Origin: JARRKU01 sp963675565
Lineage (GTDB): Bacteria; Desulfobacterota; Desulfobacteria; Desulfobacterales; Desulfosarcinaceae
DNA length: 64,000 nt
NCBI GenBank assembly: GCA_963675565.2
Contig: CAXXYD010000001.1
Location: 1,426,001-1,490,000 of the forward strand
Direction: 5' to 3'
In this document: positions 34,250 through 42,491 of the stretch, in pieces
Position numbering within the stretch: the stretch's first letter is position 1
Layout of the letters: the number at the start of each line of letters is the position of its first letter
The notes under the pieces: model-generated
Database searches by the model: none
The model's input: the letters and a program-made list of their open reading frames with translations, nothing else
What the model was told of the DNA's origin: nothing
Program-made: the position numbers and the translations under genes

Positions 34250-35278
34250 CTATTTGGACAGGGCTACGGCCGAATCGAGGATTTCCTGGGCATTGGCAAA
34301 TCCCTTGGCGTTCATTTTCTTGACCCACTGGTCCCAAATCGGCTTACCGGCCACGTCGAGCCAACGCTGCCGTTCACTGTCCGACAACTCAATAACATCG
34401 ATGGTTTTGCCGGCGGCTTTGGCTTTTTCCATGACACCGTCCTTGGCTGTATCAAAATGGTTGCGGCCCCAGAATCTGGAACCTTCCAGTCCGCTGACGC
34501 TCATAATGGCATCCTGGGTCGCTTTATCCAGTTTGTTCCATTTGCGCTTGTTCATGCTGATGGAAAAATATACAGCAGGGAAAGGCGTGCCGGTATAATA
34601 GTTGACCACTTCATACAGACGGAATCCGTGAATGGCTTCCCAGGGCGCACCCATTCCGTCGATGACGCCTTTTTGCAAGGAGATATAATTGTCCGGCATC
34701 GGGATCAGCATGGGAACACCGCCCAGAGCCTTCATCATTTCAGTGGGAGGTCCGCCGCTCATGCGGATCTTCATCCCCTTGATGTCTTCCAGGGTTTTGA
34801 CCGGCTTATCGGTGGTGATCAGAATATAGGGGTTGCTTGTGAAGAGTAACAAAACCTTGTTATCGGAAAATTCTTTTTGTATTTCAGGATATTTCTCATA
34901 CAGCTTCCAAAGTACTTCACTGCCCTTTTCAGCCGTTTTAAACGGCAGCGCCGGCAGGCTGATCACATCCGCCAGGGGAGTGAGCCCCGGCCAGTAGCCG
35001 TGGAAACACCAGCCGATATCTGTAATACCGTTTTTAGTGGCTTCCCAGGTATCTTTTCCCTTGGTCAGCGTCTGAGAATAGTAGATTTGGATTTTGACTT
35101 TGCCGTTGGTGACTTTTTCAATTTGTTTGGCCCATGGAGCGATGGCATGAATGCCACTCCAACTGGTATCCGGGTTTTGGTTGGCAAAGGTCAAGGTGAT
35201 GGTTTTTGCCGCCGCAATTGATGCAATCGAAAAAACGAAAGCAGTCAAAGCCAATACGATCACGAGTGTCCTTTTCAT
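34250..35278 (-). CDS. TRAP transporter substrate-binding protein (DctP-like)
   Basis: A 342-residue periplasmic binding protein. The start MKRTLVIVLALTAFVFSIAS at 35278 has a GAGAGGGG site and gives a typical signal peptide ending near AAA-KT; an extension to 35320 is unlikely. DctP signatures are VKTLEDIKGMKIRMSGGPPTEM (with the conserved Arg that binds carboxylate) and MPDNYISLQKGVIDGMGAP. It is first in the dctPQM operon. The ligand is probably a carboxylate, since the usual carboxylate-binding Arg is present. Confidence 0.93.
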   Translation of the reverse strand: MKRTLVIVLALTAFVFSIASIAAAKTITLTFANQNPDTSWSGIHAIAPWAKQIEKVTNGKVKIQIYYSQTLTKGKDTWEATKNGITDIGWCFHGYWPGLTPLADVISLPALPFKTAEKGSEVLWKLYEKYPEIQKEFSDNKVLLLFTSNPYILITTDKPVKTLEDIKGMKIRMSGGPPTEMMKALGGVPMLIPMPDNYISLQKGVIDGMGAPWEAIHGFRLYEVVNYYTGTPFPAVYFSISMNKRKWNKLDKATQDAIMSVSGLEGSRFWGRNHFDTAKDGVMEKAKAAGKTIDVIELSDSERQRWLDVAGKPIWDQWVKKMNAKGFANAQEILDSAVALSK

Positions 35279-36045
35279 GGCGTCCCCTCTCTTCATGTTA
35301 AATGGTTCAAGTTTATACACAACAACCGTCGATTACTATACGTCAACGATCGGGTTGTATGATCCATACGGAAAAAAATTTCATTCGCCTTCAAAGCGCT
35401 TTCTTTTTCGCAACTTTCCAGCCATGAGCGTCTATGTTCAGTGAACCGGACTTGCGCTCGAGGGGGTCAACGAGGCTTCGGATCCACCCGGCCAGATTAC
35501 ATGTAATATTCGATCAAGGAAATTTATTAGTCAAGCTTTTTTTGTGGAAAAATGATCTTTCTGCGCAGCTCAAATCCAATTTTAAGTTCAGTTAAGCAGA
35601 GGTTCGGATTAATTTTAACTACCTATATTATTAACATTTTTTTATACCACAAGTTTAATCCGGCCTAATTGCAGATTCTTTCGGGGGCGTTTTTTATTGT
35701 TTCATTGAGTGGTATCATGTTTCATATTATGGGATTGATATGAGTCATTCAATGGGCATGACGCTTCAGAATCGGCCAAAACGGGATGAAATACCCCCAA
35801 AGAAATCAACATTTCATCCCACCTGAAATCCCTTGATCTCGTTCCCAGCTATCGGCATACAATATCTTTATATATTTTTTCAAATAGTTACAGAACAGCA
35901 TCCATACATATCGCTTGACATGGATCATTTATTCAATTAACCTGATCTTTATAAATGGAATCAAATCTCTTTATGTGGAATGATTCAACCCTTGACCCAA
36001 GAATCATTTCGGCCATTTTTTATCCTCAAAAAAGAAAAACAGTTA
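35279..36045. other. About 770-base intergenic region between dctP and the IclR gene
   Basis: AT-rich divergent control region. It holds the operator-like 15-mer at 35496 and several repeated TGTTTCAT/GAATCATT words near 35698-36010 that could be regulator contacts. No convincing gene. If the IclR protein starts at the upstream ATG (35980), the region is shorter by 66 bases. Confidence 0.6.
35496..35510. promoter_or_regulatory. Putative operator ATTACATGTAATATT
   Basis: Exact reverse complement of the 15-mer at 32149-32163, with the palindrome ATTACATGTAAT at 35496-35507. It lies 218 bases upstream of dctP and on the side of the divergent IclR gene. Confidence 0.6.
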
Positions 36046-36813
36046 ATGAAAACGGCATCGAACAACTGGTCCTCCACAGAAAAAGCGCTTAAAATTTTGA
36101 CGGCGTTTACACCGTACAATCACGAAATGGGAACTTTGGAACTCAGCAAAAAGCTGGGTATCCACAAGTCCACCATCAGCCGACTCCTGCATGTGCTCAC
36201 GGCCCATGATTTCCTCCAGCAGAACCCGGACACCAAAAAGTATTTTCTGGGTCGAACTGCGGCGGAAATTGGCAACGCCGTCATCAAATCCCTCAACAAT
36301 GCAATTGTGACCATCGCCCAACCGCATTTGTCCGAACTGAGCGAAAAAATCGGTGAAAGCGTAGCCCTCGAAATGCTCTCGGGCAACAAGATCGTTCTTG
36401 CCGCTCATGTGGAGGGCCAGGGCCATATCCGCTTCTCATTCAGCCTGGGTGAACAAGTGCCCATCAATGTGGCAGCCGGCGCAAAGGCGATTCTGGCATT
36501 TTGCACATCCGACTTGGTGGATACCTGTCTCAAATCGAAATTCGTCCGCTTCAATAAAAACACCATCGTTTCCAAGAAGCAGTACCGGGAACTCTTGAAA
36601 GAGGTTCAAAAGACCGGTATCGCCTACGACAAAGGGGAACGTTACGAAGACTCGTACGCCATCGCCACACCTATTTTCAATCATGAACGCACCCCGGTTG
36701 CAGCGATTGTTATCGCTGCAACCGCTTTTAAAATGACTCCCCAATTTTTAAGTAACACCATCGAACCTTTGAAAAAAACAGCTGCAGAAATATCCCAGCG
36801 CCTATTTTATTAA
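36046..36813 (+). CDS. IclR-family transcriptional regulator
   Basis: About 255 residues from the ATG at 36046 (277 from an ATG at 35980; both starts lack a strong ribosome site). The N-terminal winged HTH reads SSTEKALKILTAF, then LELSKKLGIHKSTISRLLHVLTAHDFL; the C-terminal IclR effector domain includes VALEMLSGNKIVLAAHVEG, VPINVAAGAKAILAF and ATPIFNHERTPVAAIVIAA. IclR proteins often control aromatic catabolism and respond to a pathway compound. It is divergent from dctP and likely controls the TRAP/transhydroxylase block. Confidence 0.9.
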   Translation: MKTASNNWSSTEKALKILTAFTPYNHEMGTLELSKKLGIHKSTISRLLHVLTAHDFLQQNPDTKKYFLGRTAAEIGNAVIKSLNNAIVTIAQPHLSELSEKIGESVALEMLSGNKIVLAAHVEGQGHIRFSFSLGEQVPINVAAGAKAILAFCTSDLVDTCLKSKFVRFNKNTIVSKKQYRELLKEVQKTGIAYDKGERYEDSYAIATPIFNHERTPVAAIVIAATAFKMTPQFLSNTIEPLKKTAAEISQRLFY

Positions 36814-36847
36814 ATTTGAACCGGGAATCCGCCATATCAGGCCCACC

Positions 36848-38122
36848 ATGAAAAAGTACCATCGGTCATCCATATTCCCCGGCTGGACCATACTGGCCGG
36901 CGCTTTTATCGTTCTCTTCCTTGTCCAGGGAGCGCGCAGTATTATCGGTGTCATGTTCAAGCCCATGCTCCAGGAGCTCTCCTGGAGCCGCAGCGCACTC
37001 TCTATGGCTGCATTTATCAATATGGCGATATTTGCAATTTCCCTGACCGTCATCGGCAAATACTACGATCGATACGGCGCCAGGCGGGTTATCATTCTCT
37101 CCTCGGTACTCCTGAGCATCGGCTACATCGGCATTGCACGGATCCACGGACTATGGGCTTTTCTTTTTCTGTATGGCGGTCTTGCCGCCCTGGGATTCGG
37201 CGGCACATCCGTACCCCTTTTCGGTGCCCTGATCAGCAAATGGTTCCACCGGCATCGCGGCCTGGCGATCAGTCTCGCACTGGCCGGCGGATGCCTTGGG
37301 CAATACGTTATCGTGCCGCTGGCCACCGAACTAGTTTCACGCCAGGGGTGGCGCTCTTCATTCGCCATCATCGGCGCGACTATTTTATGTGTCAATATTT
37401 TAATCGCCTATTTTCTGATCAAAGAAAAACCGCAGGACGTGGGCCTGTTGCCATACGGCCAGAACGGCCAAACGCCGCCCCCCCGCAGCAAAGAGGGTCG
37501 ATTGCAACCTGTTTTGCGGTCAACGGACATGAACCTGAAGCAGGCCATGCAGACCGCCTCTTTCTGGTTCTTCCTGGTTGTCATGCTGGTCTGTGGCGGC
37601 GGAGATTACCTGGTCCTTACACACCTGATTCCCATGGTGACCGACTTCGGTTTTTCAGCGACCGTCGCCGGAAAAATGCTGGGCTGGTCGGGTTTCTTCA
37701 GCTTGCTGGGCGTCTTGCTGACCGGACCGGTGACGGACCGCTTTGGCAATAAGGCCATAGTAGCCATCACATTTATGCTGCGCGCATTGATCTTTCTGAT
37801 GGTCTACCGCTACCAGACATTGATTTCGTTTTATGTGTTTGCCCTGACTTTCGGCTTTACCCTGCTCGTCACCGCCCCGGTCACGACCACTTTGATGGGC
37901 CGGCTCTATGGTTATGCGCATATCGGAATCCTCACGGGGTTCATCACCACGGCGCACCATTTCAGCGGCGGTCTGTGGGCATGGCTTGGCGGCGTGATCT
38001 TCGATTTCAGCGGCAGCTACCGAACCGCCTTTCTGCTGTCGGCCGTATCGGCGCTCGTTGCATGTGGATGCGCCGTAATGATCAAGGAAAGAAGGCATGG
38101 CCGGGAAATCGTCAATCCGTGA
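36848..38122 (+). CDS. MFS transporter, oxalate/formate or monocarboxylate-type
   Basis: A 424-residue carrier with 12 predicted segments. The N-terminal FPGWTILAGAFIVLFLVQGA and the loop GKYYDRYGARRVI fit the oxalate:formate antiporter/monocarboxylate branch, and GLAISLALAGGCLGQYVIVPLA is its segment-5 signature. It follows the IclR gene by 34 bases, so it is probably part of the same regulon and may carry a pathway substrate or product. Confidence 0.88.
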   Translation: MKKYHRSSIFPGWTILAGAFIVLFLVQGARSIIGVMFKPMLQELSWSRSALSMAAFINMAIFAISLTVIGKYYDRYGARRVIILSSVLLSIGYIGIARIHGLWAFLFLYGGLAALGFGGTSVPLFGALISKWFHRHRGLAISLALAGGCLGQYVIVPLATELVSRQGWRSSFAIIGATILCVNILIAYFLIKEKPQDVGLLPYGQNGQTPPPRSKEGRLQPVLRSTDMNLKQAMQTASFWFFLVVMLVCGGGDYLVLTHLIPMVTDFGFSATVAGKMLGWSGFFSLLGVLLTGPVTDRFGNKAIVAITFMLRALIFLMVYRYQTLISFYVFALTFGFTLLVTAPVTTTLMGRLYGYAHIGILTGFITTAHHFSGGLWAWLGGVIFDFSGSYRTAFLLSAVSALVACGCAVMIKERRHGREIVNP

Positions 38123-38136
38123 ATCAAGGCGCTTAG

Positions 38137-39030
38137 ATGTCCTCATTACCCAGATACCTTGACCTGAAAGCCAGCATCCTGCTGGTCCTCCTTTGCGCCA
38201 GTTGGGGGCTTCAGCAGATTTCCATCAAAATCGCTGTTGAGAGTGTTCCGCCGGCACTGCAGGGCGGCATCCGTTCTGCAGGCGCACTCATCCTGCTCTA
38301 TTTATGGATGGTCGCGCGCCGGGAAAAACTGGTGGCCAACGACGGCTGCTTCTGGTGGGGACTGGCGGTGGGCCTGATTTTCTCCGTTGAATTCCTGTTG
38401 ATTTACTGGGGGCTGGAATTCACTTGTGCATCGCGATCCGTCATCTTTATATATACCATGCCCTTTTTTACCGCTTTGGGTGCGCACTGGTTCATACCGG
38501 GAGAAAAACTCCAAAAAATGCAGATTGCTGGCCTGTTATGCGCTTTCCTGGGAATTCTGGCGGCTTTCAGCGAATCCGTAGAGCTTCCCCAAGTCTTCAT
38601 CGGAGACGCAATGCTGTTGCTGGCTGCCGTTTTATGGGCAACGGCCACAGTCATCATCAAGGTTGGCCCCCTGGCCGGAATACGGGCCAGCCGGGTTTTG
38701 TTTTACCAACTGGCCGTATCGACAGTGGCGCTGCCCCTGGGTGCCGTACTTATGGGCCAGGATCAAATCACGAAAATGACACCACTGATATTCGGTTGCA
38801 TGGCGTACCAGGTGATCTGGATCGCCTTTATCACCTACCTCGCATGGTTCTGGCTGGTCCGGAACTACCCTGCGTCCCGGCTGAGTGCATTTCTTTTTCT
38901 TACCCCGCTATTTGGCGTGGTGGAAGGCGCAATACTGCTCGATGAGCCGGTCTCTCTTCGTCTGATCGCTGCAATGATAATGGTATGCATCGGAATATAT
39001 GTGGTGAATCGTCCGCAGCATGTCGGTTGA
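38137..39030 (+). CDS. EamA/DMT-family transporter
   Basis: A 297-residue protein with ten predicted membrane segments in two EamA repeats (first begins ILLVLLCASWGLQQISIKIA, second begins AMLLLAAVLWATATVIIK; the end of the second has LFLTPLFGVVEGAILLDEPVS). Transport direction and substrate are not readable. It starts 14 bases after the MFS gene and is likely co-transcribed with it. Confidence 0.9.
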   Translation: MSSLPRYLDLKASILLVLLCASWGLQQISIKIAVESVPPALQGGIRSAGALILLYLWMVARREKLVANDGCFWWGLAVGLIFSVEFLLIYWGLEFTCASRSVIFIYTMPFFTALGAHWFIPGEKLQKMQIAGLLCAFLGILAAFSESVELPQVFIGDAMLLLAAVLWATATVIIKVGPLAGIRASRVLFYQLAVSTVALPLGAVLMGQDQITKMTPLIFGCMAYQVIWIAFITYLAWFWLVRNYPASRLSAFLFLTPLFGVVEGAILLDEPVSLRLIAAMIMVCIGIYVVNRPQHVG

Positions 39031-39075
39031 TTCCAACCGTAGCCCTGATTTTGGGGATGAAGGTTTTGAGATTTT

Positions 39076-39136
39076 GGGGACGTATATCAGTTTATAAGTT
39101 AATCTTCGATTAACTTATAAACTGATATACGTCCCC
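39076..39136. repeat. Palindromic repeat copy 2 (61 bp)
   Basis: 29-base perfect arms (39076-39104 and 39108-39136), 3-base loop. Relative to copy 1 the arm carries T in place of G at position 16 and the other arm the matching A. It lies between the convergent EamA gene and the ferredoxin gene at 39355. An additional TACGTCCCC follows at about 39141, a partial arm. Confidence 0.9.
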
Positions 39137-39236
39137 TATTTACGTCCCCGGCATTGCTTTAACGGAAAGCCCGACGCCGGCCAGGGATCGTGTCCAATCT
39201 ATAATCGAAATGGCAGCAGCCATAACCTAAAACGGA

Positions 39237-39265
39237 GATGAATTCGTTCAAAGAACGAATTCATC
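39237..39265 (-). terminator. Probable terminator of the molybdoenzyme operon
   Basis: Perfect 13-base arms GATGAATTCGTTC/GAACGAATTCATC with a 3-base loop; on the minus strand TCCGTTTTAGG follows. It lies about 90 bases beyond the stop of the ferredoxin gene at 39355. Confidence 0.5.
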
Positions 39266-39354
39266 CGGATTGTTTCTCCTAAGTTGCCAAAGAACAGGCG
39301 AAGGGGCTCAAACGCTTCTGATTTGCGCCCCCTTCAGCAGTGACGGCGGCACGC

Positions 39355-39687
39355 CTAGCGCGGCGAAAAGAGCGCCGACCGCGACAAACCGTCCATCTGT
39401 TTGGTTAGTTCATCCAGCGGGCCGAACGTCATGCAAAACGACTGGCAGTGCTTGACGCAGGCCGGCAGCTCGCCTTCTTTATGCCGGTTGATGCACAGGT
39501 CGCACAACTCGGTGGGAAACGGCAGAAAATCGATAGCCACCGGTTTTTTCTCCGCCGCGTAGACATATTCGGTGACCTTGATGCCGCATTTGCCAACCGG
39601 GAACCCGTGTTCCTGCTGGCAGGCCACTTCGCAGGTGTGGCATCCGGTGCAGTATTCATAGTGTATCAGCAGTCCGTTTTTCGACAT
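39355..39687 (-). CDS. Small ferredoxin subunit of a molybdoenzyme
   Basis: A 110-residue protein with two Fe-S motif sets: CTGCHTCEVAC near the N-terminus and CDLCINRHKEGELPACVKHC near residue 65-85. This fits two [4Fe-4S] clusters, as in short electron-transfer subunits of the DMSO-reductase family. It begins 11 bases after the catalytic subunit stop, and no membrane anchor gene follows, so the complex is probably soluble. Confidence 0.88.
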   Translation of the reverse strand: MSKNGLLIHYEYCTGCHTCEVACQQEHGFPVGKCGIKVTEYVYAAEKKPVAIDFLPFPTELCDLCINRHKEGELPACVKHCQSFCMTFGPLDELTKQMDGLSRSALFSPR

Positions 39688-39698
39688 GGTGATCTCTC

Positions 39699-41933
39699 CT
39701 ATTCGCTCATTTTGGTCAGTTTACAAAGGGTGGTCTTGTACTGTCCGCCGCCAAAGCCGGACAGGCTGTCCTGGGGCCCGGGAACGATCTTATTGATCTG
39801 GTAGTCCCACAAACCAAACAGGTCCGGCTCGCTGCCTTTCATCTCCGGCATCCACCAGCTGTGCAGGGTGTGCACCATTTTGGGATGCACGCGCAGCGAT
39901 ATGCGCACTTTGCGTTTGACCTGGCCCATGTCGTTTTCCAGATAGATCCACTCGCCGTCGTAAACATTGAACTGCTTGGCCGTATCCGGATGCACTTCCA
40001 CATAGGGATCGGGGTTCTTTTCACGCAGCCAGGGAATCATTCGGTGTTCCGAATGAAAGAACATGTGTGAACGCGCGCCGGTAATCATGATCAGCGGATA
40101 TTTTTTATACAGTTCAGGCACTGCTGTTGGGCTCTGGGCCGGTTCACGGAAAAACGGCAGTGGGTCCACGCCCCAGCTTTCAAAGGCTTTGGAGTAAAGC
40201 TCCACCTTGCCGGTTTCGGTGGTAAAGCCCGGCTTGCCGTCGGCGCGCAGCAGCCCCTTTTCGTGCCGGCGGTACGGCCGACTGGAGTGCCCCTCGGGCG
40301 GCATAGCCTGAGACCCCTGCGCCACCAGCTGGTCAAAAGTGTAGCCCGCCACCGACAGCCGGTCATTGATCAGTTCCTTGACCGTTTTGTACTTGCAGTT
40401 GGGGTTGAGCCGGTTGGCCATCTCGATGTTGATCTCCCAGTCGGATTTGCACTGGCCTATCTGAATGGTCTTGTGCATGACCCCTAGGGGCACCCACCAG
40501 GAGCGGAAACTGTCTTTTTCGGCAAAGGTGGCCGCCGGCAGCACGATATCGGCCAGCGCCATGGTGGTGGGGTTGTGAAAAAGGTCCACCACTGCAATGA
40601 AATCCAGTTTCTTCAGTGCGGTGTAGTGCAGTTTTGCCCGCGCCGCCTGGCCGCCCAGGATATTGGCCGTCTGGATCCAGGCCGCCTTGATGGGATACGG
40701 CTTGCCCGAATCGATCTGGTCGATGACCATATCCGGCTGGGCCCAGCCGCGAAATCCTTTGACCATGGGATAATCGTTGCACCCGATGCGCACGGCGTTG
40801 AGCTTATCCACCAATTCCTGGCCGTAAAGGCCCACCAGCTCTTCGGTGGAATACGGATAGGTGGTCACCCCGTGGGAGGGACGAGCGATCACGTTGCCGC
40901 CGGGCACATCGATGTTGCCGGTAATGGACCACAGGTGGGTGATGGCCTGGGCCACGGTGGTGCCTTCCGGGTTCATGTCGATGGGAACCCCCCATTGCAG
41001 GGCCGCCGGCTTGCTGGTGGCGTAAAGCCGTGCCGCCTGGACGATCAGATCGGCCGGAATCCAGGTAATTTCGGAAACTTTGTCCACCGGGTACTGCTGG
41101 ACCCGCTCTCTGAGCTCGTCGAATCCGTAGCACCATTGATCCACAAACGGCTTGTCGTAGAGTTCTTCGTTGATAATCACGTTGAGCATGCCCAGGGCCA
41201 GGGCGCCGTCGGTGCCGGGCCGGATCTGCAGATGGTATTTGGCCCGCGAAGACATCCAGGTGTAGCGCGGGTCAACAGAAATAATCTGGCTGCCGCGCTT
41301 CATGCAGTCCACCACCCAGTGGCCGAAAAATCCGTCCGAGCAGGTCGGCGGCGGGTTCTGGGCCCAGACCAGGATCACCTTGGGGACTTCCCACTCCGGA
41401 TCGTCGTAACGTTTGGCGGAAAACTGGGAGGCATCCATGACGCAAAAATCACCGATGGTGGCCTTCATGCCGCCCAGCCGCGGGGTGTAGCACGACTGGC
41501 CGGAGAGTCCCAATTGGACCCAGTTGGGACTGCCGTAATTGTAACACAGGAAAGAGATTGGACCGCCCACGTCCCGGCCGGTGCCCTGGGCAAACACCAC
41601 TGACTCGGCACCATGCTTTTCCCGGATCTCTTTGAGCCTGGCCTCGCAGGTGTCAAAGGCTTCGTCCCATGAGATGGGCTCGAACTTGCCCTCGCCGCGC
41701 TCACCCACCCGTTTCAGGGGTGTGGTGATGCGGTCGGGGTGATAGGCGTACTGGGTCAGCGCCAGAACCCGCGGGCAGGCGCGGCCTTGGTTAAAAGAGG
41801 CGTTTTCATCGCCCTCCACCTTGATCAGCTTGCCGTCTTTAACGTAAAGCTTCTGCCCGCAGGCACCGTGGCAGCCGGCGCCTGCAGACCATGTGGTCGT
41901 TGGAAACACCTGAACGTTTTTATCGAGACTCAT
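39699..41933 (-). CDS. Molybdopterin oxidoreductase catalytic subunit, substrate unknown
   Basis: A 744-residue DMSO-reductase-family protein. The N-terminal Fe-S region has Cys21, Cys25 and Cys53 (CHGACGQKLYVKDG...GRACPR) but Leu where a further Cys is expected, so the cluster may be incomplete or absent. A Cys in the SGQSCYTPR segment at about residue 148 is the likely Mo ligand. No Tat-type signal is seen, so it is cytoplasmic. It pairs with the ferredoxin at 39355 and is divergent from a sigma-54 activator. It resembles acetylene-hydratase or aromatic hydroxylase relatives more than respiratory reductases, but I cannot assign it. Confidence 0.85.
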   Translation of the reverse strand: MSLDKNVQVFPTTTWSAGAGCHGACGQKLYVKDGKLIKVEGDENASFNQGRACPRVLALTQYAYHPDRITTPLKRVGERGEGKFEPISWDEAFDTCEARLKEIREKHGAESVVFAQGTGRDVGGPISFLCYNYGSPNWVQLGLSGQSCYTPRLGGMKATIGDFCVMDASQFSAKRYDDPEWEVPKVILVWAQNPPPTCSDGFFGHWVVDCMKRGSQIISVDPRYTWMSSRAKYHLQIRPGTDGALALGMLNVIINEELYDKPFVDQWCYGFDELRERVQQYPVDKVSEITWIPADLIVQAARLYATSKPAALQWGVPIDMNPEGTTVAQAITHLWSITGNIDVPGGNVIARPSHGVTTYPYSTEELVGLYGQELVDKLNAVRIGCNDYPMVKGFRGWAQPDMVIDQIDSGKPYPIKAAWIQTANILGGQAARAKLHYTALKKLDFIAVVDLFHNPTTMALADIVLPAATFAEKDSFRSWWVPLGVMHKTIQIGQCKSDWEINIEMANRLNPNCKYKTVKELINDRLSVAGYTFDQLVAQGSQAMPPEGHSSRPYRRHEKGLLRADGKPGFTTETGKVELYSKAFESWGVDPLPFFREPAQSPTAVPELYKKYPLIMITGARSHMFFHSEHRMIPWLREKNPDPYVEVHPDTAKQFNVYDGEWIYLENDMGQVKRKVRISLRVHPKMVHTLHSWWMPEMKGSEPDLFGLWDYQINKIVPGPQDSLSGFGGGQYKTTLCKLTKMSE

Positions 41934-42491
41934 GCGTTCGCTCCTTTATTTGAATTTGGACCTTAAGCCCATAGTGTCTGTGGGAGCGGCGTCCCGCCGC
42001 TTCCACAATGACCGCTTGGGACAATTGCACTTGAATTAATGATATTGAGCTGCAATTGGTCTGTTTCGAGTTGCGGAATCCAGTCATTGTTAAGATCAGG
42101 CCCGTGCGCAGTGCGAAACAGAAATGGAAACGTGTACCTCAATAGCATTAGCTTAAGAGCTGCTTAAAATTGTAGCAGCAGCCCTGGACCGGCCTGTTTT
42201 AGGCGTCACATAAATATTGTATTACAAATTACGTGCCTCCCCTCAAAATCAGACTATATTTTATAACCAGTCATAATAATACATTTTTTTAAATATTACG
42301 AAATCCGTGCAGGGAAAGAAAAAAAATAATAGCACGAAATATCGGATGCGTATACGATATTTCGTGCTATTTGTTTGCAAAATGGCCCTGCCTCCGGTAG
42401 GCTAAAGACTATTGGACCAAAAAACAAATGCAAAGATAGGACTCCCCTGTGGACTGCGATACTGTGCCACAGGGCAGCAATAGAACAGATT
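41934..42491. other. About 560-base divergent control region
   Basis: Between the molybdoenzyme and the sigma-54 activator. The AT-rich stretch around 42180-42300 is consistent with promoters for both genes; the strong inverted repeat at 42328-42371 is listed separately. I found no clear -24/-12 promoter for the molybdoenzyme by eye. Confidence 0.5.
42328..42371. promoter_or_regulatory. 17-bp inverted repeat before the sigma-54 activator gene
   Basis: Perfect arms AATAGCACGAAATATCG at 42328-42344 and its complement at 42355-42371, 10-base loop. The arm word CACGAAATATCGGA recurs at 44550. It lies 120 bases upstream of the activator ATG and could be an operator. It is AT-rich for a terminator and no T run follows. 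Confidence 0.6.

Noticed and set aside
40575..41603. 342-codon rightward frame
   Set aside because: Lies wholly antisense to the well-supported molybdoenzyme gene; its composition is that of a GC-rich shadow frame.
42181..42300. Further copy of the 15-bp operator motif (AATATTGTATTACAAATTACG)
   Set aside because: Too many mismatches to ATTACATGTAATATT to be counted.
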